Numbered from the stretch's first letter, positions 47,717-55,838 are shown. The stretch: DNA of 64,000 bases from Terriglobia bacterium (GCA_021325275.1 JAJPHL010000041.1:1-64000), one strand, 5' to 3'. A program made the numbers and translations. Notes: generated from the letters alone by a model not told the origin.

Positions 47717-49096
47717 CTATATTCGCTGCATGCGTGGCGCGACGGCGGCGAAGGTGCGTTGCTTCTGGTTCCACGCCCAAGCGAGGATGCAACCGATGAT
47801 CACGATGGACGACGATAGGCCGATCCAAATGCCCATGGCGCCCCAGCCCGCGCGGAAGCACAGCGCGTAGCCAAGCGGCAATCCGAAGAGCCAGTAGACA
47901 ATCAAGTGCGCCGTCATGGCGGTGCGCGTGTTTCCCGCGCCGCGCAACACGCCCGCCGATGTCACTTGCAGCGCATCAAAAACTTCGAAACAGGCGCACG
48001 GGATCAACAGCCGCGCGGCGAGTTGCCGCACCGCCCGATCCGGTGTGTAGATGCGCGCGATGGGGCCGCCGAAAAACACCAGCGCCAGGGCCGAAAAGCT
48101 CGCGAAGATCGCGCCGATCGCCAGCGCCGCCCAACCCGATGTCGCGGCGCGATCGCCATGGCCCGCGCCGAGCGCTTGTCCCACGCGCACCGATCCGGCT
48201 TGCCCGATGCCCAGCGGCACCATAAACAGCAAACTCGCCACGTTGACGGCCACTTGATGACCGGCCAACGACACGGCGTCGAGCTTGCCGACCAGCAGCG
48301 TCGACGTTCCCCAAACTCCGATTTCGCCGAGGATTTGCCCGGCCGCCGGTCCGCCCAGGCGCAACAGCTCGCGAATTTCGCGCCCGTGCACCGTGGCGAT
48401 TTCCGCGAACAATCCATGGCGTTCGCGGCGGTCGTGCCACATCGCGTAGAGCATCATACACAAGGCCAGATAAACCAGCGCCACAACGGTTGACACCGCC
48501 GATCCCTTTACGCCCCACGCCGGAAATCCCCAATGTCCATAGATCAAAAGCCAATTGCCGGCGGCGTTCACCACGTTGGCGGTGATCAGCGCGAACATGA
48601 TGACTTTCACTTGGTTCATCGCTTGCAAGTACGCGCGGAACGAGTGATAGAGCAGCACCGGCAGCGCGCCCCACAGGATCGCGCGAAGGTAGGCCGTTGT
48701 TGGCGGAAGAACCTGCGGATTTGTGCCGAGCGCGGACAACACCCACGGCATCGCATAGACGATCGCCATCACGATGGCCGCGAGTGGAAAGCACAAAAGC
48801 ACGGCGCTCCACAGCGTGCGATGGCAATCGGCGATGCGTTTGCCGCCGAACGCTTGCGAAACCATCGGATCGATACCGAACAGCATGCCGACGCCGCAGA
48901 TGGCGAACGCGAAGAACGAGATGTTGCCGATCCCGATCGCGCCCATGGCGACGGCGCTGTCGGGCAAGCGGCCCACCATCAAGGTGTCCAGCACGCCCAT
49001 GGTCATCCAGCCGACTTCGGCGACGACCAGCGGGAAGGCGAGCCTCAGCATCGGCGGGAACTCCCGGCGGAGATCGGCTAGGGTCACGCGTGGCAT
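47717..49096 (-). CDS. MATE family efflux transporter
   Basis: A 459-residue multidrug exporter with twelve predicted membrane segments in two six-helix halves. Family motifs include LRLAFPLVVAEVGWMTMGVL, DTLMVGRLPDSAVAMGAIG, GIDPMVSQAFGGKRIADCHR and in the second half PLGIGQAGSVRVGQALGAGH. It resembles the NorM type that expels cationic compounds using Na+ or H+ gradients. ATG 49096 follows CAGGAAAA. It is divergent from the EAL-HDOD gene and independent of the TA pair 33 nt downstream. Confidence 0.93.
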   Translation of the reverse strand: MPRVTLADLRREFPPMLRLAFPLVVAEVGWMTMGVLDTLMVGRLPDSAVAMGAIGIGNISFFAFAICGVGMLFGIDPMVSQAFGGKRIADCHRTLWSAVLLCFPLAAIVMAIVYAMPWVLSALGTNPQVLPPTTAYLRAILWGALPVLLYHSFRAYLQAMNQVKVIMFALITANVVNAAGNWLLIYGHWGFPAWGVKGSAVSTVVALVYLALCMMLYAMWHDRRERHGLFAEIATVHGREIRELLRLGGPAAGQILGEIGVWGTSTLLVGKLDAVSLAGHQVAVNVASLLFMVPLGIGQAGSVRVGQALGAGHGDRAATSGWAALAIGAIFASFSALALVFFGGPIARIYTPDRAVRQLAARLLIPCACFEVFDALQVTSAGVLRGAGNTRTAMTAHLIVYWLFGLPLGYALCFRAGWGAMGIWIGLSSSIVIIGCILAWAWNQKQRTFAAVAPRMQRI

Positions 49097-49216
49097 GGAT
49101 TTTCCTGGCGTTTCCTCTGATGAAGCGGGGATTTCTTAATTCTCTCTCAGAATCGCCGCCGGCCCCCTGGAAAACTCGCTCCCGCTGCCGATAGATACGA
49201 TAGCCCCGCTAACTCC

Positions 49217-50413
49217 ATGGAATTCTTCCTCGCGCGCCAACCGATTTTCGATCAGGACCGCCGCGTCTTCGGCTACGAGATGCTGTTCCGCTCGTCGCCG
49301 CGAAACGCCTACGACGGCGACCAGGCCGCGCGTGCGGGGTCGTCGGTGATCCTGAACAGTTTTTTCTCAAGCCTGGCGCTGGAAGACGTTCTCGACGGGA
49401 AACGCGCGTTCTTCAACTTCGACCGTGCGCTACTGATGGACGAACTGGCTCTCCTGCTGCCGCCGGACCGCGTGGTCATCGAAATTCTCGAGACGATCAC
49501 GCCCGATGGCGAGATCGTCGCGCGCTGCCGGCACCTCAAACAAAAAGGCTACACGCTGGCGCTCGACGACTACGTCGACGGGCCCGCGTATGCGCCGCTC
49601 CTGGAACTTGCCGACATCGTGAAAATCGATGTCTTGTCCACGCCGCCCAGCGAACAGCGGCGTCTGGTGAATCGGTTGGCGCGCCGCGGCACGGTGATGC
49701 TCGCCGAAAAGATTGAAACTCCGGAAATGTTTGGGCAAGCACGCGAAATCGGCTACCAGTACTTTCAAGGGTATTTCTTCGCCCGGCCCGCGGTGCTGCG
49801 CGGGCGAGAAGTTCCCGGGCTCAAGGTGAACTATGCCCGGCTGCTCAAAGAATTGAACGCGCCGCGGCTCGACATTGCGAATCTCGAGAAAATTTTGCGC
49901 CAGGATGTCGCGCTTTCCTATCGTTTATTTCGCTACCTCAGTTCGCCGCTCTTCGGATTTCGCCGCCAGATCGCCTCGCTGCCGCAGGCGCTGATGCTCG
50001 TCGGCGAAGCGAGTTTGCGGAAGTGGTTTTCCCTGGCGGTGCTGGGCGGCTTGGGCGAAGATCAGCCGCGGGAGTTGGTGATCAGCGCGTTGCTGCGCGC
50101 CTTCTTCTGCGAGTCGATGGCGGAATCGTCGGGCGCGGGCGAGCGTCGCGGCGAAATGTTCCTGTTGGGATTGTTTTCGCACCTCGACGCGTTTCTCGAT
50201 CGCCCGATCGGCGAGGCCCTGCGGGAAGTAGATGTGCCCGATTCCATCGCGCAGATTCTTTCCGGGACGCCGGGCGCGCCGCGGGAAATGGCCGAGATCT
50301 ACCGGAAGGTTTGCGATTACCAGCGTGGTGCGTGGAACGGTGGCGGGCAGGCTGAAATGCCGAGTCTCTACTTGAAAGCGCTGCACGACATCAGACAAAT
50401 TTTTTTGACGTAA
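49217..50413 (+). CDS. EAL-HDOD signalling protein (YuxH-like)
   Basis: A 398-residue protein of the EAL-HDOD (YuxH) type. The EAL-like part (about 1-205) reads FFLARQPIFDQDRRVFGYEM, VVIEILETITPDGE, YTLALDDYVDG, ADIVKIDVL and EIGYQYFQGYFFARP. Many metal ligands remain, but the DDFGTGYSS loop is reduced to DDYVDG, so c-di-GMP hydrolysis is doubtful. The HDOD part (about 205-395) contains LEKILRQDVALSYRLFRYL. Its TAA stop is the start of the palindrome at 50411. With the HDOD gene at 46198 and the GGDEF gene at 63065, the region is rich in nucleotide signalling. Confidence 0.9.
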   Translation: MEFFLARQPIFDQDRRVFGYEMLFRSSPRNAYDGDQAARAGSSVILNSFFSSLALEDVLDGKRAFFNFDRALLMDELALLLPPDRVVIEILETITPDGEIVARCRHLKQKGYTLALDDYVDGPAYAPLLELADIVKIDVLSTPPSEQRRLVNRLARRGTVMLAEKIETPEMFGQAREIGYQYFQGYFFARPAVLRGREVPGLKVNYARLLKELNAPRLDIANLEKILRQDVALSYRLFRYLSSPLFGFRRQIASLPQALMLVGEASLRKWFSLAVLGGLGEDQPRELVISALLRAFFCESMAESSGAGERRGEMFLLGLFSHLDAFLDRPIGEALREVDVPDSIAQILSGTPGAPREMAEIYRKVCDYQRGAWNGGGQAEMPSLYLKALHDIRQIFLT

Positions 50414-50450
50414 TTTGAAGAGCGGCGGCAAATCGCCGCGCTCCAGATTA
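50411..50450. repeat. Stop-codon palindrome, copy 3 (short)
   Basis: TAATTTGAAGAGCGGCGGCA followed by AATCGCCGCGCTCCAGATTA. The first TAA is the EAL-HDOD stop, and the last TTA is the stop (TAA on the minus strand) of the 59-residue gene. The 40-bp element thus supplies stop codons to both convergent genes. Confidence 0.88.
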
Positions 50451-50627
50451 TTCGTCTTCGTCCTCGTCGTCTTCTTTCCCGTCGATCAGCGACCCCAAGT
50501 AATCGACCACTTGGTTCAGTTCCTCGCGCATCCGGAACAATTCGTCCGACATTTCTTCGGTGCGCTGGATCATCTCCACGAATCGGTTGCGCATCCAGCG
50601 GACGCGTTCTTCGCTCATCTCGGGCAT
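50448..50627 (-). CDS. Small acidic helical protein coupled to M20 peptidase
   Basis: A 59-residue protein predicted to be one long amphipathic helix: MSEERVRWMRNRFVEMIQRT, then EEMSDELFRMREELNQVVDY, ending in an acidic tail KEDDEDEDE. ATG 50627 has GGGGTGA a few bases upstream. The alternative GTG 50636 overlaps the peptidase stop in GTGA. Either way, translation is coupled to the dipeptidase gene. The family is not recognised. A coiled-coil partner or chaperone of the peptidase is a possibility only. Confidence 0.72.
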   Translation of the reverse strand: MPEMSEERVRWMRNRFVEMIQRTEEMSDELFRMREELNQVVDYLGSLIDGKEDDEDEDE

Positions 50628-50632
50628 GTTGG

Positions 50633-51997
50633 TCACCCCATCGCCGCCAGAAAACGCGCAATCGTCTCCGCGCCGCGATAAAAATTCGACAGATTGAATT
50701 TCTCGTTCGGCGCGTGCAGATTGTCGTCGGGCAATCCGAATCCCATCATGATGCTGGGAATTCCCAGGTGTTCGTGAAACAGCGCGACCACCGGAATCGA
50801 TCCGCCGGAACGCACAAACACGGTGTCCTTGGTCCAAACTTCGGAGAGAACGCGCGCCGCCGTCGCCATCGCGGGATGACTGGTGTCGAGCAGGAGCGGA
50901 TCGGCGTTGTGAATCAAGCGAACTTTCACGCGCACGCTCTTCGGTGCGAGTTCCGCGACGCGCTTCTCGAACGCCGCAAAAACCTCTTGCGGCCGTTGAT
51001 CGGGCACCAGGCGCAAACTCACTTTGGCTGTCGCTTTCGCCGGGATCACCGTTTTCGCGCCGGGCGCCACATAGCCCCCGACAATTCCATGCACTTCCAG
51101 CGTGGGCCGCGCCCACATCCGTTCCAACTCGCCGAGTTGGCTTTCGCCTTCCAGCGCCGGCGAACCAATTTCTTCGTGCAGCATTTTCTGCGCGTCGAAC
51201 GGCAAGCGCTGCCAACTGGCGCGCTCGGTGGCGCTGGGCGGAATCACGCGATCGTAGAGGCCGGGGATATCGATTTTTCCGTCGCGGCCTTTCAACTCCG
51301 CGAGAATCCACGCCAGCGTGTGCAGCGGATTGGGCGCGACGCCGCCGTAAAGTCCCGAATGCAGGTCGTGCGACGCGGCTTCCACTTCCACTTCGGTGTA
51401 GACCATGCCGCGAAGCCCGATGCACAACGTCGGCAAGCCCGGCTCAAACAGTTCGGTGTCGCAGACCACCACGGCGTCGGCCTTCAGCAGTTCCTTGTTT
51501 TCGGGAACAAACTGGGCGATCGCCGCGCCGCCGGTTTCTTCTTCGCCTTCGAAAATAAATTTCACGTTGACCGGCAGCTTTCCCGCGGTTTTCTGCAACG
51601 CTTCCACGGCTTTCAGTTGCAGCATCACTTGACCCTTATCGTCGGCCGATCCGCGCGCGTAAAGATTGCCGTTGCGCACGGTGGGTTCGAACGGCGCGCT
51701 GACCCATTCATTCAGCGGATCGGGCGGCTGAACGTCGTAGTGTCCGTAGAAAAGCACGGTCGGTTTGCCGGGCGCGGACATTTTTTCCGCGTACACCAGA
51801 GGATGTCCGGCCGAGGGAATTACTTCGGCGCGATCGCAGCCGACCTGCTTCAGCGCGTGGCACAACCAATCCGCGCCGCGCCGCACGTCGCCGGAATGTT
51901 CCGGCTGCGTGCTGATGCTGGGAATTCTCAAAAAATCACACAATTCCGACAGCCACCGCTCGCGATTTTCCGCAACATACGACTGCAATGGATCCAT
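50633..51997 (-). CDS. M20 family dipeptidase/carboxypeptidase
   Basis: A 454-residue zinc metallopeptidase of the CNDP/DapE-like M20 group. Motifs: LFYGHYDVQPPDPLNEW with the first ligand His and Asp, YARGSADDKGQVM with the bridging Asp, FEGEEETGG with the catalytic Glu, and later GYVAPGAKTVIPAKATAKVS and SGGSIPVVALFHE in the lid and C-terminal region. It likely cleaves dipeptides or short peptides in the cytosol, since no signal peptide is seen. GGGAG precedes ATG 51997. A small acidic protein follows by overlap. Confidence 0.93.
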   Translation of the reverse strand: MDPLQSYVAENRERWLSELCDFLRIPSISTQPEHSGDVRRGADWLCHALKQVGCDRAEVIPSAGHPLVYAEKMSAPGKPTVLFYGHYDVQPPDPLNEWVSAPFEPTVRNGNLYARGSADDKGQVMLQLKAVEALQKTAGKLPVNVKFIFEGEEETGGAAIAQFVPENKELLKADAVVVCDTELFEPGLPTLCIGLRGMVYTEVEVEAASHDLHSGLYGGVAPNPLHTLAWILAELKGRDGKIDIPGLYDRVIPPSATERASWQRLPFDAQKMLHEEIGSPALEGESQLGELERMWARPTLEVHGIVGGYVAPGAKTVIPAKATAKVSLRLVPDQRPQEVFAAFEKRVAELAPKSVRVKVRLIHNADPLLLDTSHPAMATAARVLSEVWTKDTVFVRSGGSIPVVALFHEHLGIPSIMMGFGLPDDNLHAPNEKFNLSNFYRGAETIARFLAAMG

Positions 51998-52042
51998 TTT
52001 TATCTCCCGGAGAGGTTTGGTCCTACAGTATTTCTCTCTGTA

Positions 52043-52576
52043 TCAATTGCTGGGACGCTTTGAAGAAGGCGGCGCGCGGCGGAAGAGTTGATCGTGGCAC
52101 GTCTCCAAGTCCTTAGCGTTTGACGCTGTATTTTTCTCCAAGTACCGCGACAACCCAAGCAAATAGCCCTGAAAATCTTCCTTCACTTGTTGAAACGTGT
52201 TGCTGGCGTCGTCGAGATGCTTCGACGCCGACGGCTGAAAGCGGTCCGCTCCTCGGGCCAGCGACTCGATATTTTCCGAAACGTGTTCCATCGAGAGGAA
52301 CGCTTCCAATCCCAAGCTCAAACTGTCGGGCTTGTCGGCCATGCGCTTCATGGCCTCGGCCACGGCGTTCACGCGTTGGCGCGTGGCCACCAGCAGCGGA
52401 CCGTAATCGCCTTTCCAATGCGCGGTGTCGAGCGTGTTTAGCGATTCGCCGACGGCGCGAAGCTGTTCCTGCGCGTTCATCAGCGCGGTCTTGGATTCCC
52501 ACGGCGGCGGCACGCCGTCCTGCGGCGCAGGCGCGGGCATGGCTATCGCGAGCAGGGTGAAAAAAATGGGGACCAT
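52043..52576 (-). CDS. Exported helical protein of unknown function
   Basis: A 177-residue protein with a short hydrophobic start (MVPIFFTLLAIAMPAPAPQD) that may be a signal peptide. The mature part is almost wholly helical, with heptad-like stretches (TALMNAQEQLRAVGESLNTL, VNAVAEAMKRMADKPDSLSL, DDASNTFQQVKEDFQGYLLG). The spacing of helices recalls four-helix bundle proteins. No family is recognised. Its promoter fits the leaderless pattern (TAAAGT 6 nt before ATG). It ends 45 nt before the M20 gene. Confidence 0.75.
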   Translation of the reverse strand: MVPIFFTLLAIAMPAPAPQDGVPPPWESKTALMNAQEQLRAVGESLNTLDTAHWKGDYGPLLVATRQRVNAVAEAMKRMADKPDSLSLGLEAFLSMEHVSENIESLARGADRFQPSASKHLDDASNTFQQVKEDFQGYLLGLSRYLEKNTASNAKDLETCHDQLFRRAPPSSKRPSN

Positions 52577-52582
52577 GCCTTC

Positions 52583-52588
52583 ACTTTA
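52583..52588 (-). promoter_or_regulatory. -10 box of the 52043-52576 gene
   Basis: TAAAGT on the minus strand, 6 nt before ATG 52576, with no Shine-Dalgarno sequence. Confidence 0.5.
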
Positions 52589-52623
52589 ACGCAAAAATGA
52601 TTCGACACGCCGGAACGAAAGCG

Positions 52624-52968
52624 CTACTTCTTTCCGGGCATTGATTCGATGGCATCCTGTAACGACGGATGCAGTTCCAGCAGAGTGTTCAATCGTGTAA
52701 TTTCCAACACCAATTGAACGGAGTATTGTTCCTCGCACAGTGCAAAGCGTCCGCCGACTTTTTGCGCCGTGGTGTGACCGCGCACAAATCCGCGAATGCC
52801 GGTGGAATCCACCTGCGTGACCTTGTGCAGATCGGCGACCACGGCTTTTTTGCCCTCGCCGAAAAGATCCTGCACGCGTTTCTCGAATTCCTCGGCGGGA
52901 CCGCCCATGACCAAGCGTCCCTCCGGCACCAGCACGACGACGTCGCCGTGGGATTCTTCCACTAGCAC
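52624..52968 (-). CDS. STAS domain anti-sigma factor antagonist-like protein
   Basis: A 114-residue single STAS domain protein, like SpoIIAA/RsbV. It has strands VVVLVPEGRLVMGGPAEEFE and KAVVADLHKVTQVDSTGIRG, with the Ser of DSTGI at the phospho-site used by partner-switching kinases. GTG 52968 is chosen because GGAGGAGG lies 5 nt upstream; an upstream TTG at 52983 would place that Shine-Dalgarno inside the gene. No serine kinase of the RsbW type is nearby. A second STAS gene is at 61719. Confidence 0.88.
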   Translation of the reverse strand: MLVEESHGDVVVLVPEGRLVMGGPAEEFEKRVQDLFGEGKKAVVADLHKVTQVDSTGIRGFVRGHTTAQKVGGRFALCEEQYSVQLVLEITRLNTLLELHPSLQDAIESMPGKK

Positions 52969-53061
52969 GCGAACCTCCTCCAAAATCCCTGATGTTGGCG
53001 GGCCCAGATCCCGCCGCAGAGTGAATTCCTACCGTAACACAGGCGGCGGTTGGGAACAACA

Positions 53062-53589
53062 TTACGTTTGGGGAGTCACTAGGGCTTCCACGGCGCGGCG
53101 AAACGCCCGCGGGTCGATGGCTGGATATCGATAGAGGAGCGGTTCGATCTCGCCGAAAAACTCGAGAAGGCGTTTCGGTTCCACCAATCCCCGCGCGATC
53201 ATCTCGCGGACATCCTCAAGGTCGCGGGCATGGCTCCGCTCGATCTTGGCCAGACACTGCGCGTAGAAGTCGAAATGATAGAAAGAAACACGGCCTTCGG
53301 TTCCCACGAACGGGCTGCGCCTCTCCCAGCCGGCGAGATCTGGAATGAAATCATTGGGAGAAGCGAGTTCCACGTTGATCTCCAGGTCTTCCTTGATCCT
53401 GGGAATCGCTCGCAGGACAACATCGTCGTCAGGCGCGATCTTGATATCGACATCGATCGTGGACGCGCGCCAACCGATCAACACGGCGCTCGCCCCGCCC
53501 GTGAAGTACACGCGCAGATGATTTCTGGCTGCTTCCCCGAGGGAACGCATGAATCGTTGCAGACGCTCGGCGTCGGTTAACTGGCGCAC
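53062..53589 (-). CDS. DUF6036-like nucleotidyltransferase (possible toxin)
   Basis: A 175-residue protein with a minimal nucleotidyltransferase signature: Gly-Gly in VYFTGGASAVLIGWRASTID and the acidic pair in TIDVDIKIAPDDD. The remainder (DFYAQCLAKIERSHARDLED) matches the helical part of DUF6036/AbiEii-like proteins, where a Lys-x-x-Arg near the middle is typical. Such proteins occur as toxins that modify RNA or proteins, or as their antitoxins. GTG 53589 lies inside the end of the upstream 91-residue gene, with 13 nt overlap, a TA-like arrangement. Activity is not shown. Confidence 0.75.
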   Translation of the reverse strand: MRQLTDAERLQRFMRSLGEAARNHLRVYFTGGASAVLIGWRASTIDVDIKIAPDDDVVLRAIPRIKEDLEINVELASPNDFIPDLAGWERRSPFVGTEGRVSFYHFDFYAQCLAKIERSHARDLEDVREMIARGLVEPKRLLEFFGEIEPLLYRYPAIDPRAFRRAVEALVTPQT

Positions 53590-53852
53590 TCGGCGGCTCG
53601 CTCGAAGCTGGTGAGAGTTCGGATCAAGGCGTTGTATCGTGAATGCGCGCTATCGGGATCCGATTCCTGCAATTTCAGATACAAGTGGATCTCGGGCGAG
53701 GACAACGTTCGTTCGGGGACCGGCAGCCCCAATCGGCGAAGGCGGAATGCTCCGACCGACACCAGCAGCGCGGGAATTGTCTCCGCGCCTTTTTGCAGAT
53801 CTTCGATTCCGGTTTCGATCAACTCGGAACCGGGGAATTTGCGCGCCGTCAT
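53577..53852 (-). CDS. Small partner gene of the nucleotidyltransferase (possible antitoxin)
   Basis: A 91-residue protein (MTARKFPGSELIETGIEDLQ at its start; RYNALIRTLTSFERAAE near its end), mostly helical. It has no recognised DNA-binding motif. ATG 53852 is preferred to GTG 53858 because TATACT lies exactly 6 nt upstream of the ATG. It overlaps the nucleotidyltransferase gene by 13 nt and so is translated with it. The small-gene-first order is that of many TA operons, but no family name can be given. Confidence 0.7.
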   Translation of the reverse strand: MTARKFPGSELIETGIEDLQKGAETIPALLVSVGAFRLRRLGLPVPERTLSSPEIHLYLKLQESDPDSAHSRYNALIRTLTSFERAAECAS

Positions 53853-53858
53853 GTTCAC

Positions 53859-53864
53859 AGTATA
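53859..53864 (-). promoter_or_regulatory. -10 box of the 53852 operon
   Basis: TATACT on the minus strand, 6 nt before ATG 53852. It is divergent from the TACAAT at 53911, so two leaderless-type promoters lie back to back. Confidence 0.6.
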
Positions 53865-53910
53865 GCGCGCGTTGGGCGCCAGCCGCGGCGCTCGGCGGCG
53901 GGATCCAAGC

Positions 53911-53916
53911 TACAAT
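53911..53916 (+). promoter_or_regulatory. -10 box of the 53923 gene
   Basis: TACAAT lies 6 nt before ATG 53923, with no Shine-Dalgarno sequence. Confidence 0.6.
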
Positions 53917-53922
53917 GCGCTC

Positions 53923-54708
53923 ATGACCATTACCGAATCCTTCAGCGACATCGCGACGCCGACCGGCGCGATGCGGGTACACGTGTTTCGTCCCGCGGCG
54001 GCGGGGAAGTATCCCGGCGTGCTTTTCTACTCCGAGATTTTCCAGGTCACGGGACCGATCCGGCGCACGGCCGCGATGCTGGCCGGTCACGGATATTTGG
54101 TCGCGACGCCGGAGATTTATCACGAGTACGAACCGGCCGGCACGGTGCTGGGCTACGACACCGCCGGCGCGGATCGCGGAAATGCGCTGAAGACCACCAA
54201 GCCGATTGCCGCGTACGACTCCGACTCACGCGCGGGGCTCGATTTTCTGAAGTCGCACGAGGCCTGCACCGGACGTCTCGGCGTGATGGGCATTTGCATC
54301 GGCGGACATCTGGCGTTTCGCGCGGCGATGAACAAGGATGTGCTGGCCGCGGCGTGTTTCTACGCCACCGACATTCACAAGAAGAGTCTCGGCGCGGGCA
54401 TGAACGACGATTCGCTCGATCGCGCCGGCGAAATCACGGGAGAGTTGCTGCACATTTGGGGACGCCAAGATCCGCACGTTCCGCTGGAGGGCCGCAACAA
54501 GATCAAGGCGCGCCTCGACGAAGTGGGCGCGCGATTCACCTGGCACGAAGTGAACGGACAGCACGCCTTCATGCGCGACGAAGGTCCGCGCTACGATCCG
54601 GCGCTGGCGCGCCAGTGTTACGGATTGGTCTTTGAGTTATTTCATCGACGCTTGGGTCTAGGCGATTTGCCGGCGGAGGCATCGGGATCGGTGGAAAGCC
54701 GGCACTAG
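53923..54708 (+). CDS. Dienelactone hydrolase family protein
   Basis: A 261-residue alpha/beta-hydrolase of the dienelactone hydrolase type. The nucleophile is Cys, in GVMGICIGGHLAFRA, as in true dienelactone hydrolases. Asp is in HIWGRQDPHVPLEG and His in VNGQHAFMRDEG. The substrate could be a lactone from catechol degradation, but no other genes of that pathway are present. ATG 53923 is favoured by the leaderless-type promoter; an open frame reaches 53872. No signal peptide, so cytoplasmic. Confidence 0.9.
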   Translation: MTITESFSDIATPTGAMRVHVFRPAAAGKYPGVLFYSEIFQVTGPIRRTAAMLAGHGYLVATPEIYHEYEPAGTVLGYDTAGADRGNALKTTKPIAAYDSDSRAGLDFLKSHEACTGRLGVMGICIGGHLAFRAAMNKDVLAAACFYATDIHKKSLGAGMNDDSLDRAGEITGELLHIWGRQDPHVPLEGRNKIKARLDEVGARFTWHEVNGQHAFMRDEGPRYDPALARQCYGLVFELFHRRLGLGDLPAEASGSVESRH

Positions 54709-54739
54709 TGTGGCGCGAGCCGCGGCTTGTTGGCTGGCG

Positions 54740-55666
54740 CTAACGCGCCACCGCCCAGCCCAACGTCACCAGCACCAAGCCGCCGGCGATCGCCATCCAC
54801 GACGCGTAACTCAGCACTTTCCAAAACGAAATCGCTTCCGTCGTCAGAGACGGCGTATCGCTGACCACCAGTCCGAAGACGAATCCGCCCGCGAGGCCGC
54901 CAATGTGCGCGGAGTTGTCGACGCCCGGCATCAGGCCGAAAATCAGGCCGAAGATCGCCCAGCGGATGAACATGCTCTTGATCTGTTGCGCCATCGCCGT
55001 CTTGTGATTGAATCCATACGCGATCATCACGCCGAACAATCCAAAGACCGCGCCGGATGCGCCCACCATGTTGTTGTAGGGATATCGCCAGAAGTAGCTG
55101 GCCAAGCTGCCGCACAGCGCGGTCCAGACGTACAGAGTAATGAACCGCGTCGACCCATACATCTCTTCCACCGACTGGCCGACGTCGGCGAGCACCCACA
55201 TGTTGAAGAGCAGGTGCATCAGATTGGCGTGCAGAAACGCGCCGGTCAGCAATCGCCAGTATTGATGATAGAAAAGGATCGCCGGACCATAGTTGGCGCC
55301 CATGCGGACAAGCAAACCGCCGGGAAATCCACCGAGCAGCGCTTCGATCGGGTTGCCGGATTGCATCATGGCGACGAGACAAATTCCGAAGAGCAGAAAG
55401 TTGATCGCTACCAGCGCGTGCGTGGTGGTGAAGTCGGGCAGAAAGCCGGAGGTCACGCGGCGCACGCCGATGCGGTCGAGCGGGGAGATGAATTCGTTGC
55501 AGAACGGGCAGCGCGTCTCGTTCGATCCCACAAGGGCGCGGCAGGCGGGGCAGATTTTCTGTTTTACCGCCGCGGTTTTCATGAATTCGCGGACGTCGCC
55601 CTTGAACGCCTCAATGGAGTTCTGAATACGTTGGAGTTTCCAGCGCCAGCGGGGTGGCAAGGGCAT
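54740..55666 (-). CDS. Rhomboid family intramembrane serine protease with zinc ribbon
   Basis: A 308-residue membrane protease. Before the membrane core there is a zinc-ribbon-like CPACRALVGSNETRCPFC (about 39-56). The core has six hydrophobic segments, with HANLMHLLFNMWVLADVG, the catalytic Ser in MVGASGAVFGLFG and His in DNSAHIGGLAGGFVFG. It should cut single-pass membrane proteins within the bilayer. Its promoter seems to be TATAAT about 30 nt before ATG 55666, so it has a short leader. Substrate unknown. Confidence 0.92.
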   Translation of the reverse strand: MPLPPRWRWKLQRIQNSIEAFKGDVREFMKTAAVKQKICPACRALVGSNETRCPFCNEFISPLDRIGVRRVTSGFLPDFTTTHALVAINFLLFGICLVAMMQSGNPIEALLGGFPGGLLVRMGANYGPAILFYHQYWRLLTGAFLHANLMHLLFNMWVLADVGQSVEEMYGSTRFITLYVWTALCGSLASYFWRYPYNNMVGASGAVFGLFGVMIAYGFNHKTAMAQQIKSMFIRWAIFGLIFGLMPGVDNSAHIGGLAGGFVFGLVVSDTPSLTTEAISFWKVLSYASWMAIAGGLVLVTLGWAVAR

Positions 55667-55695
55667 GGTGGGTAACGGAGTTGATCCTCAAGTTT

Positions 55696-55701
55696 ATTAT
55701 A
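55696..55701 (-). promoter_or_regulatory. -10 box of the rhomboid gene
   Basis: TATAAT on the minus strand, 29 nt before ATG 55666. The -35 region is not clear. Confidence 0.4.
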
Positions 55702-55838
55702 GTATCCGTGGAAGCATGAGCGGTTTCATAATCAAGGATGAGTCGCGACCGTGACGGAACTGTAGAACGTTGGTTTTTGCGGAGCGTCGGGCCCGCGAAC
55801 ACGCGACGGTCGCCGCGAGCGCGACAAAACGAGGTCAT

